DNA of 64,000 nucleotides from Aquilaria yunnanensis (Eukaryota; Streptophyta; Magnoliopsida; Malvales; Thymelaeaceae): assembly GCA_039654915.1 (NCBI GenBank), contig CM077596.1:78617751-78681750 (forward strand), read 5' to 3'. The notes below the pieces were generated by a model. That model had not been told where the DNA came from, did no database searches, and worked only from the letters and a program-made list of their open reading frames with translations. Below, in pieces: positions 51,687-62,620 of this stretch; positions within the stretch are counted from its first letter, which is position 1, and each line of letters begins with the position of its first letter. The translations under genes and the position numbers were made by a program.

Positions 51687-52968
51687 ATGGTAGTGGTACT
51701 AGTACCACTGTCTGATGAGAACGCCCCGTCGTTAGTCTCGGAGATAGGAGTTTCAAAATTCAAAATCCTGGGCAGAGAAGAAATTCAAAATTCAAATCCC
51801 CCGATACCCAGTGCTCTGCACGGATCAATGCCATTGCAGTGCGAATCCAACGCCCTAGAGGCCAGAACCGAGGTTATTCAATCGGAACTTGGACCCCAAG
51901 ATGACCTGGAGAAGCTGGAGTCCGAGGTTAAGAAGATGGCTGCGGAGATTCTAGAATATAGAAGGAACCTGCCGGTTCAGCTGAAGACGACACTCTCTTC
52001 ATTTCTCTCTGCTCAACGACCTGCTTTGACTGGGGCCGCTTCCGGTTCGGACTTTGAACCATCCCTTCGCAATCTAGGTCCGTTCGCTCTCTAGGGCTAT
52101 TGGGTTCTGTCTGTTATTTTCTTTCCCTCTCTATCCAATTCTATGCGTCTGCTTTGCTTCCAGTCCAGTGTTGTCGATTGTTGGAGAGTTGATCCGAAAG
52201 ATGTGACGCTTTATACACGACTTTTTTTTTTTTTTGGAAAAAGAGGGGAACAAAACAACAATCAAACTTGGAAGGCTTTAGGGAAACAAACTAAAAAAAA
52301 AAAAACAAGATCCAAAGGAATTATGTTTACAAGTATTAAGAGGCAATTGACAAGTGAAATGTTGGGTTACATACATGGGTAGGCGTACTGCTACAGCGTA
52401 GTGGTGATATTGTCAATTGCCGAGGCTGAGGCTGAGGCTGAGGCTGAGGGTGGGTGGATATGAGGCTTCTATTATCTTCCTTGTCATAAATTCTTACCTG
52501 AAATTTGCTCTCTCTTGATGTATCTGCTACTTTTAAAGTACACCAATGTTACTTTGGAAACCCAAATTGTCTGCTCCGTCTGATTTCGATAACTAGGCTG
52601 ATTTAAAGTACACCAGTTTTACTTTTAAATCTATGATGGTTGGGTTCACATATGCCATTGTGTGAATGTTGAGGTAGAGGGAATGCCAAATTATTCTGTA
52701 GTTGGTTTTCATAGTCCATTCTCTGTTTAAATTCATCAAACTTTTGACCAAATCTTTTCTCAATACAGGTTCAGAACAGGTGGAACTCGCAGGTGAGGAG
52801 GACAAGAACGCAGAGAAGATACTTTTGCTCAAGCACAAAATCTCAAATAATGTGTCCACTATGCCCCTTGTGATCAAGCGATTGAATGAGTGTGTTTCCA
52901 GGATTGACAGTCTAAACTCCTGTAATGTAAGCATCCCCCCTGCCTTTAAAAGGAGAAAAACTAGTTGA
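51687..52968 (+). CDS. Coiled-coil conserved plant protein of unknown function (196 aa)
   Basis: Two exons, 51687-52077 and 52769-52968, joined in phase 1 (donor GTCCGT, acceptor AATACAG). After a variable N terminus (MVVVLVPLSDENAPS) comes a predicted coiled coil, about residues 70-115 (DDLEKLESEVKKMAAEILEYRRNLP). A second helical block, EKILLLKHKISNN, leads to [15 protein letters not shown] and a basic end, AFKRRKTS. That layout, ending in a Lys/Arg-rich tail, suggests a nuclear or cytoskeletal structural protein (inference). I recall similar unnamed plant proteins. A GTAAGC donor at 52927 inside exon 2 could splice to downstream exons. Part of exon 2 and the preceding intron is duplicated, inverted, at 5427-5655. 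Confidence 0.8.
52417..52448. repeat. (GAGGCT)n microsatellite in the intron
   Basis: About five hexamer units, GAGGCT, in intron 1 of the 196-aa gene. Confidence 0.9.
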
Positions 52969-53144
52969 TTAATCAGTTTCTTTAGATCTTGGTTCGTGTA
53001 CGCTCTTCTCCTGTAGTCGAGCAAATTCTGGGCTGCAGCAGCTATATATACTGTAACTACTCAAAGAAATGATATTGGTATCTACTATAATGTCTTGATG
53101 ATATTGAAGAAAAATGGTTTTAGTTGTCAGTCATTTTTGCAAAG

Positions 53145-53495
53145 ATGTATATGCTAGCTGACCTTGAAGGAGATTGGCCCTGGTACATGTTGCGGTTAGG
53201 TTCACAGAACCTTATTTGTACAGGTAGGGAACCTTCTTGCCGTAGCTCCTGGAACATTTCTTTTTATTTTTTTCACTTGAGTTGTTTTTTTCTATTGTAG
53301 TAATGCATTCTTGAACAGTGCAAAATATCTTTCTTTAGAGGCTTAAATCTCAGCATATACAAATCAGACATGTTGATTGCAGAGCACGGTACATTTGAAG
53401 AGAAGGATCTATTAGATGTGTCTCTTGCGGATCTGAGATCTCCCATTGGTAGAAGCTGCAGTGAACCAGGGTTCATTAGCCATCAGAGCAACTGA
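53145..53495 (+). CDS. Candidate two-exon 3' coding unit or alternative C terminus (63 aa)
   Basis: Exon A (53145-53223) reads MYMLADLEGDWPWYMLRL...NLICT with donor GTAGGG. Exon B (53383-53495) starts after ATTGCAG and reads EHGTFEEKDLLDVSLADL, then SPIGRSCSEPGFISHQSN and stop. The phases (1, then 2 bases) fit exactly. Exon A could start at its own ATG or be joined in phase 0 from the GTAAGC donor at 52927 through the AAAG acceptor at 53141-53144, giving the 196-aa protein another C terminus. I recognise no family, and protein-like composition plus phase match is the only evidence. Confidence 0.35.
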
Positions 53496-54851
53496 TAAGA
53501 AAATCACTGAACACAAGCACACATCAGTTACCACCTCCGTGGATGCAACTGGTGTCACCGTTGCCTCTTGGTGTTCACACCCTTGTTTCTGTTTCTGTGA
53601 ATTTGACTCAACCGGGGATGCAACGGGGACTTTAGATGTTGCAAGTAATGTTCAGTAGCCTAAAGTGAAAAACAATGTCAATCTAGCAGTGACCCAGAGA
53701 AGTGAAGTGCAGCATTCTTGGTGGTGTACTAGAAAAAATGCAGTTTGCTAGCCCAATAAAATTCATATTTAAGACTTATGACCTGTAGAAATGAGATGCG
53801 CAAGAAACATACAAAAAGTATTCTTCAATGCACAGAAAGACTAACTACCTGAAAAGCAGCAAGCAGTGTAAATATAATATTTCCTTTTTTGTATAGCATC
53901 TAGTATTCGCGCCGCAATATTTCTACCATGCCTTAAACGATGAACATGGTATGAAATTGGTACTGCAAAGGACGGCGTTTATAATTTCCCAGCATAAGAG
54001 TAGCGTAGCATAAGTTGCTACTTTTAGAATCAAGGGTGTCAAAATCCCTATTTAAATCTTAGAATTTAACAATTTGGGATAAGACAAGCGATTCAATCAG
54101 ATTCTATGATTATAATTAATGATTCTGATCCAATTCTACGAATTACGATTACGATTCACAGAAAGTAAAAAACAATTTCATGTGTAATCCTAATTCTAAC
54201 AATCTTGTTTGTTTAGAATTGCTCTTATAGAAGTCTCCAACCAGAAGAAAATGAGAGTGCAAACCATGAACCATTTTCAATGAGTCTAACAGTTTTTTAT
54301 GCTGCAGCCAGTCTAACTGGAAGGGAGGGTTAAATAAAGAAAATCTAATGTGCCAGACTCTTATTTTCTAATGAGCGAAAATTGAAAGAACAAGCTTCCA
54401 CAAGGTACCGGGCTGTGAAAATGCCAACGGGCATCGAAAGGAAGCAGATTTAACTTGCCTGTACAGCTAATTGTCCTCCAAAGACCCTCCCTAGTCCCTG
54501 CCTTTGGTGTGTCTGGCAGGGTAATTTGATTCAACAAATTAAAATTAAAATTAAATTATTCTTTGACAAACGCAGCTCTAAGTCCTGAAATGGGTAAAGG
54601 CGCGAGGAAGCTAAGTCACTCTCACTAAAATTATAACATGATTCTTTGTATCGCTGTCAAATTTACTTAATGAAATGAATGAAAAGCCTATGATTTGTCG
54701 TGTAACATCAATCATGCTATTTTAGCCCTCCACAATTTTTATAGAACAAGGGGGCATTACTGAAACGGTAAGTCATGATAAATTGTCTCAACCTTGTCTT
54801 GGCGTCATCAGAAAACAAAAGTAGCAGAAACTTTTAAAACAAAAGGCAAAT
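53496..54851. other. Intergenic DNA
   Basis: No gene, repeat unit or RNA that I can support. Confidence 0.5.
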
Positions 54852-55363
54852 ATGAGGCAAGTCTTCCCTCTTATTTTTCTTCTGTTTCTCCGGCGAAGTC
54901 TGCAAATTCAGGCCGAGTGGCTATATAAGAGGAAGAAGCCCCCTCCGGGGCAATGCAACCAAGAGAATGACTCAGACTGCTACAAAGTAGTCAAGCTCTA
55001 CACAACTTACAAATGTTCACCAGCTCTTGACCAGCCACACCACTAACCCTCAACAGCTTTGAGCCTGATGGAGATGGCGGAGCCCCATCTGAGTGTGACG
55101 CGGTTGTGGCTCTCTCAACTGGATGGTGCAGCGGCGGCAGCAGGTGCTTCAACTACATCACAATCCATGGGAATGGAAGGAGCGTGAGAGCCAAAGTTGT
55201 GGATGAATGTGACGACTCCACAATGGGGTGTGATTCTGATCATGATTACCAGCCTCCTTGTCGCAACAACGACATTGTTGGTGCATCCAATGCAGGATGG
55301 GAGGCCCTCTTAGTTCCAGAGGATAGCTGGGGTGACTTGGGTATCTACTGTTCTGATCACTGA
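54852..55363 (+). pseudogene. Kiwellin / ripening-related protein pseudogene
   Basis: Diverged tandem copy of the intact gene 1.2 kb downstream. The first part gives a signal-like N terminus (MRQVFPLIFLLFL) and PPPGQCNQENDSDCYKVVK, YTTYKCSP. After about 55030 the frame shifts by one: the first frame stops at PHH, while the second frame continues ...[20 protein letters not shown] and then [41 protein letters not shown] and stop. The segment matching KQFYSDNF is also missing. One frameshift could be a sequencing error, but together with the missing segment a pseudogene is more likely. Confidence 0.8.
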
Positions 55364-55961
55364 GTTTCTTCCTTTTCTTAGGTCTTCTTTAATATGAAAG
55401 GTAGAACGGCATTGACAATGACAAAACTAAACTCTTTATAGTATCATTTTGATATTACAAAGTGTTTTTTTAATCAGTTCCATCTCCTTCCTTATAATAT
55501 ATTGTGTTGAAGTATGTATTTATCCCTCCTCCTCCTATTTCTTTGTAAATGCTTGTATGTAGTCAAACATTTATGTGAGGAATATATATGCTTGTTACTT
55601 GTACGTTTGTCTATTGGCATATTTGCTCCTCCGTTTGATTATCCAAACCCAGGGAGTTCTTAGCCTAACCTGTATAATTTTCTCCAATAAATAATTTATT
55701 CAATGGTGTTGTATGGACCCCCAAAAAAATTACAGAGGTAAGGGTTTCTTTCAAATTCAACAGAAATGGAACACCGATATATTTCCCTTATACTAAAAAA
55801 AAAAAAAAACCCATTTACTTCCAGCAGTTCAAGATAATTATATAGCTGCCATTTTTGACCCAATCATATCTGACTTCACACTAAATTCCAAGACAATATT
55901 ATTGACCCTTCCACTCACTATTACCTTAAGCAATAAAGCAAAGGATAAGGCCACGATCTCA
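55364..55961. other. Spacer between the kiwellin copies
   Basis: AT-rich 3' flank of the pseudogene and upstream region of the intact gene; includes a poly-A run near 55794-55810. No other feature. Confidence 0.5.
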
Positions 55962-55964
55962 TAC

Positions 55965-55972
55965 CTATAAAT
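55965..55972 (+). promoter_or_regulatory. TATA box of the kiwellin gene
   Basis: TATAAATA lies about 65 bp before the chosen ATG at 56032. It also argues against the upstream in-frame ATG at 55975, which would lie before the expected transcription start. Confidence 0.6.
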
Positions 55973-56031
55973 AATTGCATCCCCTCTCCACCCTTGTGCA
56001 GAAAACATCAGAGACAGAGAGATTCAGAAGA

Positions 56032-56583
56032 ATGAAGGTGAAGCAGAAAACATTTCCAAATGTTGTCCACCTCATTTTCACTTTCTTTCTGATAATTTTG
56101 AGCGTTGGAGCTCAGAATTGCCGACCCACAGGATACTTCCGAGGGAGAGCACCCCCACCGGGAAAATGTAACCAAAACAACTGCTGCAAGGAAGGACAAG
56201 TTTACACCACTTTCCAGTGCTCCCCACAAGTGACTGAACAAACAAAAGCAAAATTAACTCTCAAGGGCTTTGAAGCTGGCGGAGCTCCATCAAAATGCAG
56301 CAAGCAGTTCTACTCTGATAATTTTCCTGTCGTTGCACTTTCAACAGGATGGTATGACGGAGGGAGTAGATGCGAAAAATACATAACTGTTTCCGGGAAT
56401 GGTAGGAGCGTCAGAGCCAAAGTAGTGGATGAATGTGACTCGACCAATGGGTGTGACGCTGCTCACAGTTATCAGCCTCCATGTGGTTATAATTTTGTGG
56501 CCGCATCAAAAGCAGTTTGGAAAGCCTTGGGAGTGCCTGAAGATGATTGGGGTGAAATGGATATAGATTGGTCCGATGTTTAA
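56032..56583 (+). CDS. Kiwellin / ripening-related protein-like, secreted
   Basis: Single exon, 183 aa. Kiwellins are secreted, cysteine-rich double-psi beta-barrel proteins of the apoplast; a maize member binds and inhibits a fungal chorismate mutase effector, and the activity of this one is not known. The N terminus has a hydrophobic signal peptide (VVHLIFTFFLIILSVGAQ, cleavage near residue 26). A short N-terminal module, CRPTGYFRGRAPPPGKCNQN-NCC, follows, then the family block [48 protein letters not shown] and ALGVPEDDWGEMDIDW. It lacks the long N-terminal kissper module of full kiwellin. The start was set by the TATA box position. Confidence 0.93.
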   Translation: MKVKQKTFPNVVHLIFTFFLIILSVGAQNCRPTGYFRGRAPPPGKCNQNNCCKEGQVYTTFQCSPQVTEQTKAKLTLKGFEAGGAPSKCSKQFYSDNFPVVALSTGWYDGGSRCEKYITVSGNGRSVRAKVVDECDSTNGCDAAHSYQPPCGYNFVAASKAVWKALGVPEDDWGEMDIDWSDV

Positions 56584-57024
56584 GTGAGTTTTCTTATAGC
56601 AGTCACATGTGTAACGCTCCAGAATAAAGTTTTATTATCATGAAATGCGAATGCCTGTCCACATTCTTGTGGAACAAGGACTTGAAAGATCTAAACAGAG
56701 TTATTGATGGTAAAATATTAGAGATCAACACTAGCCCGTATTATCATTTGGGCAACAGATAGGATTCTCCTGAGTTAAACGAGTAAGGGTAGTACAATTT
56801 GTGAGATAAATATGGCTAGCAAGCAGTAGATCTTTGTTATTCCATTTCAAATCAATCACACAACTGTGCTCACAAAACAGAAAACCAAAATAATTAACAT
56901 TCAATTTTGCACGCATGTATATCAGCCTTTAAACTCTTTACATGGAAAACAAAACAGGAGCTTTATGGACACTTCAGGCCAAGAGAAGGCAAGAGAATTG
57001 CACAGTGAACTGCCAGTATCTTAC
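56584..57024. other. Convergent 3' flanks of kiwellin and MCTP genes
   Basis: Holds the 3' UTRs of two genes transcribed towards each other. No other feature. Confidence 0.5.
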
Positions 57025-60000
57025 TCACAGCATACTATCTGTCCTGGCAGGTAGCCGTCTGAAGAAGTTAATAGGCACTGCAGGTGTCCTGTGGCGAAAC
57101 CTGGGATGTCTCATGATGTAAAACCCAGCCAGAAGAGCAAGCACCTGGAAAGATGTCAGATACAAGACGCTGGCAGCTATCAGACAGAATATCATAAATA
57201 CAGCTGTAGCACGGGGATCTCGCCAGTTAAGTAGTGCCTGAAGCCGCTCTCCTTGGGTGGCTATGTCACCCACCACAGTCTGAAGTCTTCCAGCCACACT
57301 CCTTAACCGATCATACCTCATTCGCACCACATCAGAGCTTCTTGATGTAGGAAATGTATCAAACTCCTCATCAAGTTCATCTGGATGTGCAGCCTCTGCA
57401 TATGATAGTCTTGTGTTCATGTGAGGAGGGTATCTTGCACGAAAACGGTAATTCCAAACCCCAATTACAAACATATACAGGAAAACTGTTGGCAAAATAA
57501 GCTCAGGAAAACACACGAGCATCACAAACAAGACATGCACCAGAGCTGTTGTGATTGGGTTCTTCCACATGCAAACTTCCCCAAACCATCTTCCAACTGC
57601 AAGCAAGCCTGAGAACACTGACATCAGACGGAAAAAGTTTGCTTTGCTGCGCCTCATACTCCAAAGATGAGCGTTCGCGTCAGACATGTACTCAACCACT
57701 TCCTTCCTTAGAGGAGGTTCAGCCCGACTGAGCCGTGCAGCCACAATGTTTACCGCCTGATGTCGTAGCATGTCCTGCTGCATCACACTCAGTGGCCTAA
57801 TGTAGTGCATCTTTGGCAAGAGTGGCTTCGAGTATATATGCAACATGTCCACCATAGATGCGTATGAAAAACGTATTGCCAAATGTAATTCACCCATTTT
57901 CTTGACACCAGAAGGATGAAGAACTAGCAGTGGGTAAGAATGAGTGTACACATGACCACTTTCAAGAGTAGATATGCGGACACGTATCTTCCCAATTTTT
58001 GCATCTCTGCTACCATTTGAACCACCAATATGGCTGTTATCGAAGACCCCCACTGTGAGAACAGTAGCTGGATCATAAACCTCCCAAGTGTACTGTTCGT
58101 TGTACTTTGGACTCAGGCTGTCAATTATGGTTCGAGTTCGGATCCATTTGTGGCCATACTTTGCTACACAATATGTATCTGATGTCCCTTTCCCGTCCCT
58201 TGTTTTCATAGGATGAAGGCTTTCAGCATTCAGAATTCCAAGCTCTAAAACACCAATTGATGGCTTCCAGAGCTGCCTAGCTGTTGGCCGGAGATCACTG
58301 CTGTAGTGCGTTGACTCATCAAGCACATGATACCCCCCATCAAGGCAGACACGAATGTGTAGCCTGCTAGAGAACTTATCTTTCTTTGTTTCTTTCCCAT
58401 CCATTGCATCCGACAGAGACTTCTCAAGATGGCACCACCTGCTACTGACATATCTATCATCAGCACGCTTCTCTACTGTGGTCAGCGGTATGACAGCCCT
58501 CCCTATCGTCTCATCTTTGTTAGCTCCCATCCGATCTTCAATTGTTAGGATTAAAGGTTCTTCAAAAGGTTCAGCAGCAACAAGCATCAAATCCTCATTC
58601 CAAACTGGATTTGTACGAGCTTGGACTGACCTTGTTTTCACGATCTGAGCTCCTATTTGGACCTTAACATATGTATCTGGAAACCTGTTCTTATCAGCCA
58701 CAACTAGGTCCTGTGCCTCAATAACATTAATACGGACATACCACAACCTTGGAGAATGATAAACCTTTGAACGGACCTGTGCCGACACAATTGAGGAGCT
58801 ACCCATTGGAGCAATAGCATCCGAGTGCCAAGCATCAGGAAATGTCTCATCAGCCTGTGTACCATACCAAACAGCAACCATCAACTCCCCTTTTGATTTC
58901 TCCCCCTTCTTGCTCTCCAGCCGATACCATTCTGGTGCCAGTGGGCTATCTGGAGGAACTCTTGTGGGAACATCGTTTAGATCAAACCTCAGAATGCCAA
59001 CAAAGTCATCCATCAGCATATCCTTACCTTTGACAACAACTTCTAGCAACGAGGACTGAACTGTCTCCCTTGCAAAGGCAAACACCTGATTCCATTCAGG
59101 ATTTTGATTCTTCCCAAAATACTGCGTTGTGCCTTTATAATTTCCAACTTTTATTTCAACAAATGGATCAAGACTTCCGGTCACATCCTTTGATGGAAGA
59201 TCTCTGGCTCTCACAACTCGTACAAAAAGGTAACTCATTTGTTCAACAAGGTCATAGGTGCTGGCAGGCCGGTCTCCTCGAATGACTCGTCCACCTACGA
59301 CCTGACCACCTCCAAGGAAGGGGCTTGTCTCTCTGATTGCATAATCAGGTCGCTGGGACGATGACCCTGGAAACATTCGGATAACACTTGCAGGTTGTGG
59401 ATCAGACTTCATCTCATAAGCCCCATAATCCATTGTTTGCTGGATTGGTGTTTGCTGAGAATATTGTTCTTCTTGTTGAGGTTTTGAGTTCGCAAGATGA
59501 TGAAAAATGCGTCTTTTCCCATTTTTCTCCTTCAAAGTTGAGTTTGTGGCTGCACTCATATCTTGAATTGGTTCTTGATAACCAGTAGAGGCAACTGTTG
59601 AGTTTGGAACTGTTTGCTGAGAAAATTCCATTGCAGGAAGCGGATTTGAAGACCTAACCGAAGGGTCATCAGTGACAAAGACCTTCAATCCAAGCTCTCC
59701 ACTTACTCGGGAAAATATGCTCCGTTTCTCAAGAGGGCAGTGCAAAACAACTGCATCCGAGAAAGGAACAAATGAAGTACCAGTGAGGCGCACCTTTCCA
59801 AGGCAGGTCCTCGAATTGTTTGATCTGTTATGGTCGTATACATATGCTTCAAGAGGGAGATTCGCCAGGTTGTTTGGGTCAGAGATATTGAAGTAGAAGC
59901 TCTCTCTCCAGACAGGATTCAGATCCTTGTCTTTGGTGGTTGTCCGGAACTTTTGACCATCAAAACTGAGCTCCACAAAAGGACTTGATGAGCCCTCTTT

Positions 60001-60060
60001 ATCTCTAGGCACAAGGTCATGGGCGCTCACCACCTCCACTCCTAGCTTGAGATTACTCAT
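57025..60060 (-). CDS. Multiple C2 domain and transmembrane region protein (MCTP)
   Basis: Single coding exon, 1011 aa from the ATG at 60060 (MSNLKLGVEVVSAHDL). Plant MCTPs tether the ER to the plasma membrane, particularly at plasmodesmata, and affect transport of mobile signals. Four C2 domains: about 3-120 (DLVPRDKEGSSSPFVELSFD), 275-395 (YLFVRVVRARDLPSKD), 440-560 (WYVRINVIEAQDLVVADKN) and 605-730 (GVLELGILNAESLHPMKTRD). The C-terminal PRT_C region has two hydrophobic stretches: the first around TALVHVLFVMLVCFPELIL, the second around TAVFMIFCLIAASVLYLT. A linker of about 130 residues rich in Gln/Ser separates the first two C2 domains. The N-terminal C2 is of the MCTP5/6 type rather than QUIRKY by recall. 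The upstream in-frame TTG at 60114 is not a plausible start. Confidence 0.95.
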   Translation of the reverse strand: MSNLKLGVEVVSAHDLVPRDKEGSSSPFVELSFDGQKFRTTTKDKDLNPVWRESFYFNISDPNNLANLPLEAYVYDHNRSNNSRTCLGKVRLTGTSFVPFSDAVVLHCPLEKRSIFSRVSGELGLKVFVTDDPSVRSSNPLPAMEFSQQTVPNSTVASTGYQEPIQDMSAATNSTLKEKNGKRRIFHHLANSKPQQEEQYSQQTPIQQTMDYGAYEMKSDPQPASVIRMFPGSSSQRPDYAIRETSPFLGGGQVVGGRVIRGDRPASTYDLVEQMSYLFVRVVRARDLPSKDVTGSLDPFVEIKVGNYKGTTQYFGKNQNPEWNQVFAFARETVQSSLLEVVVKGKDMLMDDFVGILRFDLNDVPTRVPPDSPLAPEWYRLESKKGEKSKGELMVAVWYGTQADETFPDAWHSDAIAPMGSSSIVSAQVRSKVYHSPRLWYVRINVIEAQDLVVADKNRFPDTYVKVQIGAQIVKTRSVQARTNPVWNEDLMLVAAEPFEEPLILTIEDRMGANKDETIGRAVIPLTTVEKRADDRYVSSRWCHLEKSLSDAMDGKETKKDKFSSRLHIRVCLDGGYHVLDESTHYSSDLRPTARQLWKPSIGVLELGILNAESLHPMKTRDGKGTSDTYCVAKYGHKWIRTRTIIDSLSPKYNEQYTWEVYDPATVLTVGVFDNSHIGGSNGSRDAKIGKIRVRISTLESGHVYTHSYPLLVLHPSGVKKMGELHLAIRFSYASMVDMLHIYSKPLLPKMHYIRPLSVMQQDMLRHQAVNIVAARLSRAEPPLRKEVVEYMSDANAHLWSMRRSKANFFRLMSVFSGLLAVGRWFGEVCMWKNPITTALVHVLFVMLVCFPELILPTVFLYMFVIGVWNYRFRARYPPHMNTRLSYAEAAHPDELDEEFDTFPTSRSSDVVRMRYDRLRSVAGRLQTVVGDIATQGERLQALLNWRDPRATAVFMIFCLIAASVLYLTSFQVLALLAGFYIMRHPRFRHRTPAVPINFFRRLPARTDSML

Positions 60061-60067
60061 AGCACAT
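60053..60067 (-). promoter_or_regulatory. Minimal uORF overlapping the MCTP start codon
   Basis: On the minus strand ATG TGC TAT GAG TAA begins 7 bases before the MCTP ATG, in another frame, and ends after it. If the leader includes this stretch, scanning ribosomes would meet it first. A possible leader-intron acceptor (CTTAG) lies just upstream, at about 60075. Confidence 0.5.
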
Positions 60068-61129
60068 GTACCTAAGCTAAGGAAACTAAACAACGAAAAT
60101 ACAGCTACTTGCAACGGATATCACCAGACAGAATATGCCTGAAAAGAAAAAGGTACCAACACTTCAAAATTGCTAGGAAATACGCATTGATGCAGGAAAT
60201 AGAAGAAAGACAGCAAAATTTTCACATGTATGAATTTGAAATTAATCAAGAATCTTACGACATGCACCTCGAAAGGGTATATTTAGAGATGTTTCTCAAG
60301 TAAATTCTTTTGCTTGAAATTCAGATTCATGTCAAAAAATTTAGTGAACCAAAAAAACAAAAAAAAACCTACAAACAAAACAGAAAAAGGAAAAAGACAC
60401 AGGATCAATCGAAGCCTAAGAGGGGCCCAAATTCCTCCACTACCAAAAAGCATAAACGAATATCCGGAATCTAATTTTACTTTCCAAGCAACCAACAGAA
60501 AAAAAAAAAAACTGACCTGGGTTTCAGAAATTGATTTCAGCTGGGTTTTTGGGAGCTGAACTCGGAACTTGGTCGGAGTTCAATGTCGGACACAACTTGA
60601 TATCAAGAAGGTTGGTAGAGAAGAGAAAGGAGGAGGCTTTCGTCGAAAAGTCGCCGACTTGAGACGAGAGTCGTCGAAAACGAGTTAAACGATTTTCGGA
60701 AGACCGATATAAATTAAACACACACGAATTGTCGGCTTGGCGTTCTCTTTCCATTTTCGTCAGTTTCTTGTTTGTTGTTTTCTCTCTGGCAAACTTATTA
60801 TTTGACGAAGACTTCTGGCAGCAGTACGTTTTCAGATTACAATAGACTGGCGAGTCTTGCTTGTTAAGTCTACGCGCTCTGTTGGTGGGAAAGTTCGTTT
60901 CGTTGGTTCGCTCGGATCAGGAGAAGCCCAATCAATAGGCGGATAATGAAAAGCCCAATCAGAAGCTAAACCAATATATTTCTTTAAATTGAGATTTTTT
61001 AATCGATCAACAAATTGAGATCTTAATGTTTTACCCTATGAACCAAAACAACTAACAAGAGTTAGGCCATGAAGCAACCGTTACTTGAGTAACTGGCCTT
61101 AGAAATTGATGGATGGCAATTGTGAACAT
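60068..61129 (-). other. 5' leader and promoter of the MCTP gene, then intergenic
   Basis: 60068 to about 60760 probably holds the leader and a leader intron; the limits cannot be fixed. No coding exon was seen. Confidence 0.4.
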
Positions 61130-62620
61130 ATATACAATTAGACATAGGCACCAATTTTACAATTTTACCCTTAACCCTAAATCAAATTTTGTTTCCTCTA
61201 GTAGGCGCTTCTCTATTCTCTCCAATCAAGCCACCTTTGTCTTGGGGAAACTCAGCTACTCGGATCCATGACAATGAGATGACACCGGCTACTTGGATCC
61301 ACGACAACAAGATGAATGACTACTTGTTAATTACGACAATGAGACCCAGGATGACAACAACCACTCGGATCCATGATGATGAGATGATGATGGCAGCGGA
61401 CAACGGTTCGTCAAAGGAGGAGAATGGCCAGGTGAGGCGAGGCCAAGGAGGTGGATGAGAGAGCAAAGGGGAGAAAAATAGAGATCAAAGCAGCAGCAGG
61501 AGGATGAGTGGTGGCGAGGTGGGCGGAACGATGAGGCAAGGCTGATGAGGCAAACAGGCATGGAGGAAGGGAGATAGAAAAGAGATGAGATGAGAGGGAA
61601 AAGGCAAATGACAAACTCATTTGTTTTCCAAAAGAGAAATTATTTTTTTGTTAGTTATTGTTTAGACATTTTTGTATTGCACTTTAGACATTTTTAAATA
61701 TTTATTTAGATACCTTTTTATTTATTAAATTATATTCCTTTATTTAAACATTTTTTTTAAATATTTAGACACTTTTACATTTTTATTTGAACACTTTTAC
61801 ATATTTAGTCAAACATTATATATTTTTAATTATTTCAGATAGTTATTTTCTAAATATAATAAATTGTTCATGAGTTATTTAGTCAGACACTTTTATATAT
61901 TCCTTTTGACATTTTTAATATCTAATCAGACTCTTTTTCTTATTGGTTTAGACACCTTTTTTATTATTCTAAATAGTCATTTTCAGAAGATAGCAAATTG
62001 TTCACAAGTTGATTCACACATTTTTTATTCATACACTTTTACATATTTCTTTAAATATTTTTCAATATTCAATCTGACATTTATTTTTATAGCTTTAAAT
62101 GCTTTTAATTTCACATTATAATAAATAGTTTTTATACTACTTTGCAGACACTTATTCATATTATATTAGACACATTCACATTATATTGCAGACACTTTTG
62201 TGATTTGGAAGCAACAAGCGATGCGGCCCGGAGGCAACAGTCGGTGTGATTCTGCAAGCGACAACACTGAGATCTGGAGGTGATCGATGATGTAAAATTT
62301 GGATGCAAGCGGCAACATGATTCGAAGGCAAGGAGCGGTGAGTGACGACAAGATCCAAAGGCTAGCGATTACGAGATCTTGAGGTGGATGAAGACAACAA
62401 AATCTAGAGGCAGTGACGGTTTGTCGAAGGTGGCGGCAATGACAGCAGAGAGGCGATGACAATGGCGGTGGATGTGGTGGCAGTAGCGAGGTCGGTTTTT
62501 CAAAGGTGATTGGGAGTTTTAGCCCAATGAGAAATTAGTCAATTTTTTTACTAGTCTATGAGTTATATATAGAGGAATTAGGGATATATTAATATGTCTA
62601 ATTAGACATAGGTCTATAGT
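61130..62620. repeat. Degenerate repeat region, probable old TE
   Basis: Contains diverged direct units such as GGATCCATGACAATGAGATG and variants (61264-61385). An AT-rich stretch (61640-62180) follows with many (T)TAGACA(C)TTTT(A)-type repeats, then a GC-richer block (62200-62520). The phrase AATTAGACATAGG occurs at both edges (about 61137 and 62600) and may be a duplication, but I cannot show inverted ends. No gene. Confidence 0.45.

Noticed and set aside
52143..52382. 79-aa frame in the intron of the 51.7-kb gene
   Set aside because: Driven by T and A runs inside an intron; no protein features.
55975..56031. Upstream in-frame ATG for the kiwellin gene
   Set aside because: It lies only a few bases after the TATA box, before the likely transcription start, and would put a charged segment before the signal peptide.
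60061..60114. 18-residue N-terminal extension of MCTP
   Set aside because: It begins at TTG, not ATG, and the family starts at the MSNLKLGVEV-type motif.
61137..62612. Direct repeat AATTAGACATAGG as a target duplication
   Set aside because: Longer than usual for MULE or hAT, and the enclosed ends show no inverted repeats; kept only as a repeat region.
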